Shown here: piece after piece, positions 19,383 through 28,063 of the stretch | How the letters are laid out: every line of letters starts with the position of its first letter | Position numbering within the stretch: position 1 is the stretch's first letter | Origin: Sphingomonas sp. PP-CC-1A-547 | Lineage (GTDB): Bacteria > Pseudomonadota > Alphaproteobacteria > Sphingomonadales > Sphingomonadaceae | Reading direction: 5' to 3' | DNA length: 64,000 bases | Assembly (NCBI RefSeq): GCF_003610375.1 | Contig: NZ_RAPZ01000011.1 | Location: 248,001-312,000 of the forward strand | Notes under the pieces: model-generated | What the model was told of the DNA's origin: nothing | Seen by the model: only the letters and a program-made list of their open reading frames with translations | The model's database searches: none | Translations under genes and position numbers: made by a program

Positions 19383-21185
19383 ATGTCAATACGGCGTCTC
19401 CCCGAGCATCTGGTCAATCGCATCGCCGCCGGTGAAGTGGTGGAAAGACCCGCCAGCGCGTTGAAGGAGTTAGTCGAAAACGCCATCGACGCAGGGGCAG
19501 GACGCATCGCGATTCTCCTCGTTGAGGGCGGCACGTCGCGGATCGAAGTCGCCGACGACGGCTGCGGGATGACCCCCGCCGACATGGCGTTGGCGCTCGA
19601 ACGCCACGCCACCTCCAAGCTGCCCGACGAGTTCATCGAATCGGTCGTGACGCTCGGTTTTCGAGGCGAGGCGTTGCCCTCAATCGCGAGCGTCGCGCGC
19701 CTCACCATAGAAAGCCGGATCCGCGGCGCCGAAGGCTGGGCACGCACCGTCGACAATGGCCGGGTCGAGCGCGAAGGCCCCGCCGCACTCCCGCCCGGCA
19801 CGCGCGTCGTCGTCGAGGACCTGTTCGCCCGCGTCCCCGCCCGCCGCAAGTTCCTCCGCTCCCCCCGCGCCGAATACGCCGCTTGCCTCGACGTCGTCCG
19901 CCGGCTCGCGATGGCGCGGCCCGACATCGGCTTCACGCTGGAACACGACGGGCGGCGCGCGCTGTCGGCGATGCAGGTCGAGGACCGGCCGGGCCGGGTG
20001 GCGACGCTCACCGACCGCGCGCTCGCCGACAATTCGGTCGCGATCGACCTGGAGCGGGAAGGCCTGGTCCTGGGCGGCGTCGCCAGCCTGCCGACCTACA
20101 ATCGCGGCATCGCCGACCACCAGTACCTCTTCGTCAACGGCCGCCCGGTAAAGGACCGCCTCCTGATGGGCGCGATCCGCGGCGCCTATGCCGAGATGCT
20201 CCCCCGCGACCGTCACGCGGTGGTGGCGCTGTTCCTCGACATCCCCACCGACCAGGTCGACGTCAACGTCCACCCCGCCAAGACCGAAGTCCGCTTCCGC
20301 GACCCCGCGATGGTAAGAGGCCTCATAGTCTCGGGCCTCCGCCGCGCCCTAGACGCTGCCGGCCACCGCAGCCAACGCGCCAGCGAGTCCGCCCTCTCGA
20401 TGTGGCAACCCGAAAACTCATCTCCCCCCGGGGGAGAGGAAGGGGCCCGTCCGCAAAGCGGATGGGAAGGTGAGGGCACGCCCCAAAGGCTCCCGCTGGA
20501 AAACCGAAGCTACGGCGCGGTAAACGATTCCCGCCCCACCTTCTTCGCCGCACCCCCGCAGGCAAGAGCCGAACCCGCCTGGGCACCCCCGCCCCAAACC
20601 ACAGCCTTCCCGATGGGCGTAGCGCGCGGCCAAGTCGCGAAAACCTACATAGTCGCCGAAGCCGAAGATGGCCTCGTCCTCGTCGACCAGCACGCCGCGC
20701 ACGAACGCCTCGTCCTCGAACGCATGCGCGCAGCCCTGATCGGCGGCACCATAGCGAGCCAAGCCCTCCTGATCCCCGAAGTCGTAGAACTCGACGAATC
20801 CGCCTGCGACCGCCTGGAATCTCGCGCCGAAGAACTCTCCGAATTCGGTCTAGACCTCGAACGCTTCGGCCCCCACGCCATGCTGGTCCGAGCCACCCCC
20901 GCGCTCCTCGGCCAAAGCGACCCTAAAGGCCTGGTAACCGACCTAGCCGACGAACTCGCCGCCTTCGACGAAGCCCTCTCCCTGAAAGAGCGTCTAGACG
21001 CAGTAGCCGGTACGATGGCCTGCCACGGCTCCGTCCGCGCAGGCCGCATATTGTCGGTAACTGAAATGAACGCGCTGCTCCGTGAAATGGAAGTCACTCC
21101 CCACTCCGGCCAATGCAACCACGGCCGCCCCACCTGGGTGAAACTCGTACACGGTGATATCGAGAAGCTGTTCGGACGGAAGTGA
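19383..21185 (+). CDS. mutL: DNA mismatch repair protein MutL
   Basis: The 600-residue protein has the GHKL ATPase domain in order: IAAGEVVERPASALKELVENAIDAGA (motif I), DDGCGM, ATSKL, LGFRGEAL, and GTRVVVEDLF. The C-terminal dimerisation domain begins near residue 409 (QVAKTYIVAEAEDGLVLVDQHAAHERL) and ends CNHGRPTW. No clear DQHAx2Ex4E endonuclease set can be confirmed beyond DQHAAHERL. The linker at about residues 347-365 is encoded by a copy of a palindromic repeat normally found between genes, inserted in frame. The start at 19383 (MSIRRLPEHLVNRIAAG) is the family start. Confidence 0.97.
   Translation: MSIRRLPEHLVNRIAAGEVVERPASALKELVENAIDAGAGRIAILLVEGGTSRIEVADDGCGMTPADMALALERHATSKLPDEFIESVVTLGFRGEALPSIASVARLTIESRIRGAEGWARTVDNGRVEREGPAALPPGTRVVVEDLFARVPARRKFLRSPRAEYAACLDVVRRLAMARPDIGFTLEHDGRRALSAMQVEDRPGRVATLTDRALADNSVAIDLEREGLVLGGVASLPTYNRGIADHQYLFVNGRPVKDRLLMGAIRGAYAEMLPRDRHAVVALFLDIPTDQVDVNVHPAKTEVRFRDPAMVRGLIVSGLRRALDAAGHRSQRASESALSMWQPENSSPPGGEEGARPQSGWEGEGTPQRLPLENRSYGAVNDSRPTFFAAPPQARAEPAWAPPPQTTAFPMGVARGQVAKTYIVAEAEDGLVLVDQHAAHERLVLERMRAALIGGTIASQALLIPEVVELDESACDRLESRAEELSEFGLDLERFGPHAMLVRATPALLGQSDPKGLVTDLADELAAFDEALSLKERLDAVAGTMACHGSVRAGRILSVTEMNALLREMEVTPHSGQCNHGRPTWVKLVHGDIEKLFGRK
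20421..20476 (+). repeat. Palindromic repeat embedded in the mutL linker
   Basis: Two short hairpins lie in tandem: 20421-20437 (tctcccc...ggggaga) and about 20446-20467 (ccgtccgcaaagcggatgg). This double-hairpin pattern followed by GGTGAGGG is a GC-rich extragenic palindrome form common in proteobacteria. Here it is translated as a Ser/Pro/Gly/Glu-rich stretch without breaking the frame. Confidence 0.65.
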
Positions 21186-21313
21186 GAACCTTTCGAAGAG
21201 CCGTAAGATTATTAATCATGCCGAGAGCCAAAGCATATCTAGGGGCGTTGCGTGCCCGTTGGCTATTCAGTACGTTACGTTTAATTTCGTAAACGTCTGG
21301 CATGGAGAGTGCG

Positions 21314-21574
21314 ATGCGGAACGCGGGACTTATTTTGATCGGTCTGCTAGTCACCGGTGCGGCGGATGCGCAATCGCAGGTAGATAGTGGTCGAATATCG
21401 CAAATCGACATGGGACGCATCTACGAAGGCAGAAACTCCGAATTCAACAGAACGTCGGTTGAGCCGACCACGTGTCTCATTCGAAAATCCACGAAGAAGC
21501 GTGAGTGTCGAACACGGGATCAGTGGAAACGTCTTGCGCAGCGAATGTCGGTCAGCAAAACTTCAAATCCCTAG
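21314..21574 (+). CDS. Small secreted hypothetical protein
   Basis: The 86-residue product starts with a short signal peptide (MRNAGLILIGLLVTGAADAQ). The mature part ends CLIRKSTKKRECRTRDQWKRLAQRMS. The two cysteines followed by an Arg-x-x-Trp segment resemble a family of small sphingomonad exported proteins of unknown role. The start at 21314 follows GGAGAG at good spacing. It lies alone after mutL, in locally AT-richer DNA. Confidence 0.6.
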   Translation: MRNAGLILIGLLVTGAADAQSQVDSGRISQIDMGRIYEGRNSEFNRTSVEPTTCLIRKSTKKRECRTRDQWKRLAQRMSVSKTSNP

Positions 21575-21664
21575 TATTCATGACTGTTTCCGGCGGTTGC
21601 GCAGAACCGCTTCTGGTGCGCGCATAGGCTGGTGCCTTGAGCCGGTTCGGGGCATAAGCTTCCC

Positions 21665-21910
21665 ATGGACCCACTCTCCCTGTTCGGCCTAGCCGCGGTA
21701 TCCTTCACCCTGCTATGCTACGCCAAGGAAGCCGGCTCGCACTGGTGGACGCTCGGTTTCGCATTCGGCTGCGTGCTCGGGTCGATCTACGGTTTCCTCC
21801 AGGGCGCATGGCCGTTCGGGGTGGTCGAGCTCATCTGGACGGTCGTCTCGTTCCGCCGCTGGCTCAAGATGCGCCACGCTGCACCGTCCCACGCGGAACC
21901 GGTCGCTTGA
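21665..21910 (+). CDS. Small membrane protein
   Basis: The 81-residue protein has two or three hydrophobic segments (SLFGLAAVSFTLLCYA, WWTLGFAFGCVLGSIYGFL, FGVVELIWTVVSF) and a basic cytoplasmic tail (RRWLKMRH). This pattern, including LQGAWPFGVVE, recurs in conserved alphaproteobacterial hypothetical membrane proteins of this size. No function is known to me. Its 3' end overlaps a possible promoter for rpsM. Confidence 0.7.
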   Translation: MDPLSLFGLAAVSFTLLCYAKEAGSHWWTLGFAFGCVLGSIYGFLQGAWPFGVVELIWTVVSFRRWLKMRHAAPSHAEPVA

Positions 21911-21935
21911 CACTGCGTTAGCGCCCGCCTATTCG
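21907..21935 (+). promoter_or_regulatory. Possible promoter of the rpsM cluster
   Basis: TTGACA at 21907-21912 and TATTCG at 21930-21935 are 17 nt apart, close to a housekeeping consensus, and lie about 130 nt before rpsM. A promoter is expected here because the ribosomal genes follow unrelated small genes. Confidence 0.45.
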
Positions 21936-22064
21936 AACTCTCCCCGACACGACGGTTCCGGCGGCGCTTGTTTGCGTTCGTCGCTATCGTGCGTTTCGGT
22001 TCATCGCTAAGAGATGGGGTCTGTGCAGCCATGCCGGACCTCGTGGAGCAGGAGAACCAAGTTC

Positions 22065-22433
22065 ATGGCACGTATCGCGGGTGTTAATATCCCGACCAAC
22101 AAGCGCGTGGTGATCGCGCTGACCTATATTCACGGCATCGGTTCGACCAAGGCCAAGGAAATCGTCGCGAAGCTCGGCATCGCAGATACCGCACGCGTCC
22201 AGGACCTGACCGACCAGGAAGTCCTGCACATCCGCGAGACGATCGACGCCGATCACACCGTCGAGGGCGATCTGCGCCGCCAGACCTCGATGAACATCAA
22301 GCGCCTGATGGATCTCGCCTGCTATCGCGGCCTGCGTCATCGCAAGGGCCTCCCGGTTCGCGGCCAGCGCACGCATACCAATGCGCGCACCCGCAAGGGC
22401 AAGGCCAAGCCGATCGCCGGCAAGAAGAAGTAA
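22065..22433 (+). CDS. rpsM: Ribosomal protein S13
   Basis: The 122-residue product matches uS13 end to end: [10 protein letters not shown] at the start, [29 protein letters not shown] and a lysine-rich tail. It binds the head of the 30S subunit. The start at 22065 follows AGGAGAA. It leads the rpsM-rpsK-rpoA-rplQ cluster, whose upstream neighbours are mutL and two small genes rather than the usual secY/adk. Confidence 0.98.
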   Translation: MARIAGVNIPTNKRVVIALTYIHGIGSTKAKEIVAKLGIADTARVQDLTDQEVLHIRETIDADHTVEGDLRRQTSMNIKRLMDLACYRGLRHRKGLPVRGQRTHTNARTRKGKAKPIAGKKK

Positions 22434-22516
22434 TCCACTTTTTCATGGATTACTCCGCCGGTGCTGGTCCTTAGCGACCGCCCGGCGTCACGCAGATACA
22501 GGTCAGGAAATACACC

Positions 22517-22906
22517 ATGGCACGCGAACCTCAGCGCATTAAGCGGCGCGAGCGCAAGAACATCACCTCTGGCGTCGCTCACGTGAATGCCAGCTTCAAC
22601 AACACCATGATCACGATCACCGATGCCCAGGGCAACGCGATCTCGTGGTCGTCGGCCGGCGCAATGGGCTTCAAGGGCTCGCGCAAGTCGACTCCGTACG
22701 CGGCCCAGGTCGCCGCGGAAGACGCCGGCAAGAAGGCCGCCGAGCACGGCGTCCGCACGATCGAAGTCGAGGTCAAGGGCCCCGGTTCGGGTCGCGAATC
22801 GGCCCTGCGCGCGCTTCAGGCAGTCGGTTTCCAGATCACGTCGATCCGCGACGTGACCTCGATCCCGCACAACGGCGTGCGCCCTTCGAAGCGTCGTCGC
22901 GTCTGA
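22517..22906 (+). CDS. rpsK: Ribosomal protein S11
   Basis: The 129-residue protein matches uS11: [36 protein letters not shown], and the C-terminal [18 protein letters not shown]. It forms part of the 30S platform. A small 7-bp hairpin lies between rpsM and rpsK. Confidence 0.98.
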   Translation: MAREPQRIKRRERKNITSGVAHVNASFNNTMITITDAQGNAISWSSAGAMGFKGSRKSTPYAAQVAAEDAGKKAAEHGVRTIEVEVKGPGSGRESALRALQAVGFQITSIRDVTSIPHNGVRPSKRRRV

Positions 22907-22976
22907 TTTCTCCGACGTTGTCCGCGCGCGGTCGTCCCTGATCAGGTCGAACGTGCGTCGCGGATGCATTTTAATG

Positions 22977-23001
22977 GCCGGCGGAAGTCCTTTCCGTCGG
23001 C
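22977..23001 (+). other. Stem-loop before rpoA
   Basis: A 10-bp stem (gccggcggaa / ttccgtcggc, one G-T pair) with a short loop lies about 20 nt before the rpoA start. It could affect translation or processing; no T-run follows. Confidence 0.4.
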
Positions 23002-23021
23002 CCCCAAATTAGGGGAAGCAT

Positions 23022-24092
23022 GTGTCTGTCAACGCAAAGAACTGGCAGGAACTCAAGAAGCCCAGCGGCCTGGAGAAAAAGGCCGGTGGCGACACCAAGC
23101 GCAAGGCGACCTTCATCGCCGAGCCGCTCGAGCGGGGCTTCGGCCTGACGCTCGGCAACGCGCTGCGTCGCGTGTTGCTCTCGTCGCTGCAGGGCGCGGC
23201 CGTCACCTCGATCAAGATCGAGAACGTGCTGCATGAGTTCTCGTCTCTGGCCGGCGTCCGCGAGGACGTGACCGACATCGTCCTCAACGTAAAGCAGATC
23301 GCGATCCGCATGCAGGGCGAGGGGCCCAAGCGCCTCCAGCTCTCGGCAACGGGTCCGGGTGAAGTCAAGGCCGGCGACATCGCCGTCTCGGGCGACATCG
23401 AGATCATGAACAAGGATCTCGTGATCTGCCACCTCGATGAGGGTGCGACGCTCAACATGGAGCTGACCGCCGACATCGGTAAGGGTTACGTGCCCGCGAC
23501 CGCAAACCGCCCGGCCGATGCGCCGATCGGTCTGATCCCGGTCGATGCGCTGTATTCGCCGGTACGTCAGGTTTCGTACAAGGTCGACCCGACCCGCGTC
23601 GGTCAGGATCTGGATTACGACAAGCTGACGCTGACGATCGAAACCGACGGCACGATCACCCCGGAAGACGCAGTCGGCTATGCCGGTCGCATCCTCCAGG
23701 ACCAGCTCGCGCTGTTCGTCCACTTCGACGATTCGTCGGTCACGCGTTCGTCGGCCCCGATCGGCCAGGCAGCACCTGCTGCCGGTGGTGCGGAGCCGGC
23801 AGGCGACACGCAGCAGATCAACCGTTACCTTCTCAAGAAGGTCGACGAGTTGGAACTGTCGGTGCGCTCGGCGAACTGCCTCAAGAACGACAACATCATC
23901 TACATCGGCGATCTGGTCGGCAAGACCGAAGCCGAGATGCTGCGTACGCCTAACTTCGGCCGCAAGTCCTTGAACGAGATCAAGGAAGTGCTGTCGTCGA
24001 TGGGTCTTCGCCTGGGCATGGAAATCCCCGGCTGGCCACCTGAGAACATCGAAGAGATGGCCAAGAAGCTTGAACAAGAGATAATGGGGTAA
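23022..24092 (+). CDS. rpoA: RNA polymerase alpha subunit
   Basis: The 356-residue protein has the alpha N-terminal assembly domain ([26 protein letters not shown]) and the C-terminal domain ([31 protein letters not shown]), joined by an Ala/Gly-rich linker. The start is a GTG at 23022 after AGGGGAAG. An ATG two bases earlier is in another frame and shares its G, so the true start must be the GTG. A strong terminator-like hairpin follows the stop. Confidence 0.98.
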   Translation: MSVNAKNWQELKKPSGLEKKAGGDTKRKATFIAEPLERGFGLTLGNALRRVLLSSLQGAAVTSIKIENVLHEFSSLAGVREDVTDIVLNVKQIAIRMQGEGPKRLQLSATGPGEVKAGDIAVSGDIEIMNKDLVICHLDEGATLNMELTADIGKGYVPATANRPADAPIGLIPVDALYSPVRQVSYKVDPTRVGQDLDYDKLTLTIETDGTITPEDAVGYAGRILQDQLALFVHFDDSSVTRSSAPIGQAAPAAGGAEPAGDTQQINRYLLKKVDELELSVRSANCLKNDNIIYIGDLVGKTEAEMLRTPNFGRKSLNEIKEVLSSMGLRLGMEIPGWPPENIEEMAKKLEQEIMG

Positions 24093-24098
24093 GTGGTT

Positions 24099-24130
24099 TC
24101 GGGGCCGAGTAAGATCGGCCCCGACCTCTT
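24099..24130 (+). terminator. Terminator-like hairpin after rpoA
   Basis: A perfect 10-bp stem (tcggggccga, 24099-24108; tcggccccga, 24115-24124) with a 6-nt loop is followed by a pyrimidine-rich tract. It lies 6 nt after the rpoA stop, between rpoA and rplQ, which are usually co-transcribed. Confidence 0.65.
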
Positions 24131-24135
24131 GTTCA

Positions 24136-24182
24136 CCCGCGAAGGCGGGTGCCCAGACTGGATCCCCGCCTTCGCGGGGAGA
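24136..24182 (+). repeat. Intergenic palindromic repeat (Cgaaggcggg type)
   Basis: Two complementary hairpins, CCCGCGAAGGCGGG and CCCCGCCTTCGCGGGG, face each other around the spacer tgcccagactggat. Related copies occur near 51.6, 60.2-60.4 and 61.6 kb. Confidence 0.75.
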
Positions 24183-24322
24183 CAATGGAAGGAAGAGCTA
24201 AGGAAGCGTCCCAGGCGTAACCTTATCCTAACCTTTGAACTACGGCGATCGGTTGCGGCCTTAACGGCGACCAGCTCCCGGGTACCTCACACGGCCCCTG
24301 AACGAACGAAAAGGTATTAAAC

Positions 24323-24745
24323 ATGCGCCATCGCGTAGGCGGCCGTAAGCTTCAGCGGACCTCGGCCCACCGTCTTGCTCTGTTCCGCAACATGAGCGCC
24401 GCGCTCATCAAGCACGAGCAGATCACCACCACCGTTGCCAAGGCGAAGGAACTGCGTCCTTACGTCGAAAAGCTGATCACGCTCGCGAAGAAGGGTGGCC
24501 TGTCCAACCGTCGTCTCGCGCACGGCAAGCTGCTCGACGATGCGCAGCTGATCAAGTTGTTCGACACGCTCGCGACCCGTTACGCGGATCGCAACGGCGG
24601 CTACACCCGCGTCATCAAGGCCGGCATCCGCATGTCGGACGCCTCGCCGATGGCCGTCATCGAGTTCGTCGACCGCGACGTCTCGGCGAAGGGCCAGGAT
24701 TCGGGTCCGGTGATGTCGGACGAGGATTACAACGAAGCGGCATAA
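24323..24745 (+). CDS. rplQ: Ribosomal protein L17
   Basis: The 140-residue protein matches bL17: [24 protein letters not shown], the [16 protein letters not shown] segment, and a C-terminal [11 protein letters not shown]...AVIEFVDRD. It binds near the peptide exit tunnel. It is separated from rpoA by about 230 bp containing a terminator-like hairpin and a repeat, so it may need its own promoter or rely on read-through. Confidence 0.97.
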   Translation: MRHRVGGRKLQRTSAHRLALFRNMSAALIKHEQITTTVAKAKELRPYVEKLITLAKKGGLSNRRLAHGKLLDDAQLIKLFDTLATRYADRNGGYTRVIKAGIRMSDASPMAVIEFVDRDVSAKGQDSGPVMSDEDYNEAA

Positions 24746-24771
24746 TCCCCGCCTCCTAGTATTCGAATTGC

Positions 24772-24812
24772 AGGCCGCGTTTCCCATCCGGGAGGCGCGG
24801 CCTCTTTCGTTA
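24772..24812 (+). terminator. Terminator after rplQ
   Basis: An 8-bp stem (aggccgcg, 24772-24779; cgcggcct, 24796-24803) contains a smaller inner tccc/ggga hairpin and is followed by CTTTCGTT. It probably ends the ribosomal transcript before guaA. Confidence 0.6.
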
Positions 24813-24839
24813 CGGGGCTCATCCGGCTATGCGCCCGAC

Positions 24840-26396
24840 ATGGAGCACCCAGACAGCATTCTCATCGTCGATTTCGGCAGCCAGGTAACCCAGCTGATCG
24901 CCCGCCGCGTGCGCGAGGCCGGCGTCTATAGCGAGATCGCCCCCTTCCAGTCCGCCGAAGCCGCATTCGACCGGATGCAGCCCAAGGGCATCATCCTCTC
25001 CGGCGGCCCCGCCTCGGTCACCACCGAGAACTCCCCGCGCGTGCCGCAGCGCTTCTTCGAGGCGGGCATCCCGATCCTCGGCATCTGCTACGGCCAGCAG
25101 GTCATGTCCGCACAGCTCGGCGGCAACGTGATCGTCTCGGGCGACGGCGGCGAGTTCGGCAGCGCCTTCATCGAGGTCAAGTCCAACTGCGCGCTGTTCG
25201 ACGGCCTCTGGGCCGAGGGCGAGCGTCATCAGGTCTGGATGAGCCACGGCGACAAGGTCGACGCGATCCCGCCCGGCTTCACCCCCGTCGCCACCTCGAC
25301 CGGCGCGCCCTATGCGATCGTCGCCGACGAGGCGCGGCGCTTCTACGGCGTGCAGTTCCACCCCGAGGTCGTCCACACCCCCGATGGCGGCAAGCTGATC
25401 GCCAACTTCGCGCGCCACGTCTGCGGGCTGAGCGGCGACTGGACGATGGCCGAGTTCCGCGAGACCAAGATCGCCGAGATCCGCGCGCAGGTCGGCAAGG
25501 GCCGCGTCATCTGCGGCCTGTCGGGCGGCGTCGACTCGGCGGTGGCCGCGGTGCTGATCCACGAGGCGATCGGCGAGCAGCTCACCTGCGTGTACGTCGA
25601 CCACGGCCTGATGCGCGCGGGCGAGAGCGAGCAGGTCGTCAGCCTGTTCCGCGGCGCCTACAACATCCCGCTGATCCATGTGAACGTCGAGGAGCTGTTC
25701 CTCAGCGGCCTCGCCGGGATCACCGATCCCGAGCTGAAGCGCAAGTTCATCGGCAAGACCTTTATCGACGTGTTCGACACGGAGGCGAAGAAGCTCGGCG
25801 GCGCGGAGTTTCTCGCACAAGGCACGCTGTACCCGGACGTGATCGAGAGCGTCAGCTTCACCGGCGGGCCGTCGGTGACGATCAAGAGTCACCACAATGT
25901 CGGGGGTCTCCCCGAGCGCATGAACATGAAGCTCGTCGAGCCGCTGCGCGAGCTGTTCAAGGACGAAGTCCGCGTGCTCGGCCGCGAACTCGGCCTCCCC
26001 GAGATCTTCGTCGGCCGTCACCCGTTCCCCGGACCCGGCCTCGCGATCCGCATCCCGGGCGAAGTCACCAAGGAACGCTGCGACATCCTGCGGAAAGCCG
26101 ACGCGATCTACCTCGAGGAGATCCGCGCGGCGGGGCTCTACGACACGATCTGGCAGGCGTTCGCGGTACTGCTCCCGGTCCGCAGCGTTGGCGTGATGGG
26201 CGACGGCCGCACCTATGACAATGTGCTGGCGTTGCGCGCAGTCACCTCGACTGACGGCATGACCGCGCAGGCGTTCCAGTTTCCCGGCGACTTCCTGCCG
26301 CGCGTCGCGACCCGCATCATCAACGAGGTCAAGGGCATCAACCGCGTGACCTACGACTATACCTCGAAGCCTCCCGGCACGATCGAGTGGGAATAA
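24840..26396 (+). CDS. guaA: GMP synthase (glutamine-hydrolysing)
   Basis: The 518-residue enzyme makes GMP from XMP with ATP and glutamine. The class I amidotransferase domain has the nucleophile Cys in [10 protein letters not shown] and the His-Glu pair in QFHPEV. The ATP-pyrophosphatase P-loop is [10 protein letters not shown]. The C-terminal dimerisation domain ends [14 protein letters not shown], the canonical GuaA terminus. The start at 24840 ([15 protein letters not shown]) is the family start. Confidence 0.98.
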   Translation: MEHPDSILIVDFGSQVTQLIARRVREAGVYSEIAPFQSAEAAFDRMQPKGIILSGGPASVTTENSPRVPQRFFEAGIPILGICYGQQVMSAQLGGNVIVSGDGGEFGSAFIEVKSNCALFDGLWAEGERHQVWMSHGDKVDAIPPGFTPVATSTGAPYAIVADEARRFYGVQFHPEVVHTPDGGKLIANFARHVCGLSGDWTMAEFRETKIAEIRAQVGKGRVICGLSGGVDSAVAAVLIHEAIGEQLTCVYVDHGLMRAGESEQVVSLFRGAYNIPLIHVNVEELFLSGLAGITDPELKRKFIGKTFIDVFDTEAKKLGGAEFLAQGTLYPDVIESVSFTGGPSVTIKSHHNVGGLPERMNMKLVEPLRELFKDEVRVLGRELGLPEIFVGRHPFPGPGLAIRIPGEVTKERCDILRKADAIYLEEIRAAGLYDTIWQAFAVLLPVRSVGVMGDGRTYDNVLALRAVTSTDGMTAQAFQFPGDFLPRVATRIINEVKGINRVTYDYTSKPPGTIEWE

Positions 26397-26414
26397 GCTA
26401 GAAGAGGAAGTTTG

Positions 26415-26545
26415 CGATCCTCCCCCGCAAGGGGGAGGTGGCTGGCTCTTGCCAGACGGAGGGGGAGGACACGAAACAGATGGCATCGCATACCGCCCCC
26501 TCCGTCAGGCTACGCCTGCCACCTCCCCCTGGCGGGGGAGGATCG
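26415..26545 (+). repeat. MITE-like element with 14-bp perfect inverted ends
   Basis: The roughly 131-bp element is bounded by cgatcctcccccgc and its exact reverse complement gcgggggaggatcg. Its first about 52 bp after the terminal bases are identical to the element at 51,666. It sits directly between guaA and the metallo-beta-lactamase-fold gene and contains no gene. Confidence 0.8.
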
Positions 26546-26557
26546 CTGAGCTTCCGC

Positions 26558-27403
26558 GTGCGGTTGTTGATGGGCGCTCTAGCGATCGTCGCCAGCGCAC
26601 CGCTGCTCCTTGGCGCGGCGGACCCTCCAGCCTGGACCCGGCCGCTAGCCCCGTTCCTAATCGCCGGCCGGATCACCTATGTCGGCAGCGAAGGTATCGC
26701 CGCCTATCTCATCAAGACCAGCGCCGGCGCGATCCTGATCGACGGTACGCTCGCAGAGAATGCGGGCATGATCGAACGCAACATCGCCAACGCCGGAGTC
26801 CGTCCCCGCGACGTAAAGCTTATCCTCGTCACGCACGCACACTTCGATCACGCCGCCGGCGTTGCCGTGCTGAAGCGTGCGACCGGCGCTCGCGTGGTCG
26901 CCGGCGCTCGCGACGTCCGCGCGCTCGAAACCGGCACACCGCCCGGCGAGACCAGCTACGGCGTGATTCGCTTCCCGCCCGTCCACGTCGATCGCGGGGT
27001 ACGCGATGGCGACAAGGTTACGCTCGGCAACGTCACGCTCACTGCACGCGCCACGCCAGGCCACACGCCCGGTTGCACGACCTGGATGATGCAAATCCCG
27101 GCCAAGCCGCGCCCCCTCGACGTCGTGTTCCCGTGCAGCGTCAGCGTCGCGGGCAACCGCCTGATCGGCAACCGCGCCTATCCCGGCATCGTCGCCGACT
27201 ACCGCCGCAGCATCGCCATGCTCGGCACGTTGCATGCTGACATCGTCCTCCCGTCGCACCCCGAACTCGCCGACGTGATCGTGCGCGGCCAGCGCCGCAA
27301 GGCCGGCGGTACGACCGCGTTCGTCGATCCAACACTGCTTCCGAAGATCGTCAAGAAGGCCAAGGTCGCGTTCGACGCCGATCTCGCCAAGCAGGCGCGC
27401 TGA
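26558..27403 (+). CDS. Subclass-B3-like metallo-beta-lactamase-fold protein
   Basis: The roughly 281-residue exported protein has the MBL zinc set in B3 arrangement: VTHAHFDHAAG (HxHxDH), TPGHTPGCTTW, and a late LPSHPE. The wording around these motifs (RPRDVKLILVTHAHFDH, ATPGHTPGCTTWMM) is typical of B3 beta-lactamases, so it could hydrolyse beta-lactams, but many such proteins have other substrates. The start is unsure: GTG at 26558 gives a signal peptide (MRLLMGALAIVASAPLLLGAA) and ATG at 26570 a shorter one. The purine-rich end of the upstream repeat may supply the ribosome binding site. Confidence 0.82.
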   Translation: MRLLMGALAIVASAPLLLGAADPPAWTRPLAPFLIAGRITYVGSEGIAAYLIKTSAGAILIDGTLAENAGMIERNIANAGVRPRDVKLILVTHAHFDHAAGVAVLKRATGARVVAGARDVRALETGTPPGETSYGVIRFPPVHVDRGVRDGDKVTLGNVTLTARATPGHTPGCTTWMMQIPAKPRPLDVVFPCSVSVAGNRLIGNRAYPGIVADYRRSIAMLGTLHADIVLPSHPELADVIVRGQRRKAGGTTAFVDPTLLPKIVKKAKVAFDADLAKQAR

Positions 27404-27409
27404 GCGGCG

Positions 27410-28063
27410 ATGCTGGTCCTGTGCGGCATCGCGGTGATCGTCGCCGGCTTCCTGCTCCGGTTCAATCCGCTGCTCGTCGTAGCGGTCTCCGCACTCGTTA
27501 CCGGCCTCGCCGCCGGCATAGCACCCCTCGCGATCCTCGCCGCGTTCGGGAAGGCATTCAACGAGAACCGCTACGTCACGGTGATCTACATCGTTTTGCC
27601 GGTGATCGGGATGCTCGAACGCCACGGTCTCCAGGAACGGGCCCGGCTCGCGATCGGCAAGCTCCGCGGCGCCACGGTAGGGCGGCTGCTGATTGGCTAC
27701 CTCCTGTTCCGTCAGCTCACCGCGGCACTCGGCCTGACCTCGATCGCCGGCCCCGCACAAAGCGTCCGCCCCCTGGTCGCCCCGATGGCCGAAGCCGCCG
27801 CCGAAGCGCAAGGCCTGCCACCCGGCGGCGATCGCATCCCCGCCATGGCCGCGGCAACCGACAATATCGGGCTCTTCTTCGGCGAGGATATCTTCATCGC
27901 GATCGGATCGATCCTGCTGATGAAGGGCGTGCTGGAGGGCTACGGCATTGTCATCCAGCCGCTCCACTTCTCGATGTGGGCGATCCCGACCGCGATCGCC
28001 GCATTCCTGATCCACGGCTTCCGCCTTTGGCTGCTCGACCGCCGACTGGCGCGAGCCCAATGA
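27410..28063 (+). CDS. DUF969 family membrane protein
   Basis: The 217-residue integral membrane protein has several hydrophobic helices and the family segment FNENRYVTVIYIVLPVIGMLERHGLQERA, followed by AAATDNIGLFFGEDIFIAIGSILLM. DUF969 and DUF979 proteins occur as a pair and are thought to form one transporter, linked in some genomes to 5-oxoproline or peptide-breakdown genes. Here the pair overlaps by 4 nt (ATGA). It begins 6 nt after the MBL-fold gene, suggesting one operon. The substrate is unknown. Confidence 0.85.
   Translation: MLVLCGIAVIVAGFLLRFNPLLVVAVSALVTGLAAGIAPLAILAAFGKAFNENRYVTVIYIVLPVIGMLERHGLQERARLAIGKLRGATVGRLLIGYLLFRQLTAALGLTSIAGPAQSVRPLVAPMAEAAAEAQGLPPGGDRIPAMAAATDNIGLFFGEDIFIAIGSILLMKGVLEGYGIVIQPLHFSMWAIPTAIAAFLIHGFRLWLLDRRLARAQ

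Noticed and set aside
22431..22452. Hairpin between rpsM and rpsK as terminator
   Set aside because: Only a 7-bp AT-rich stem and no T-run; unlikely to end transcription in a ribosomal operon.
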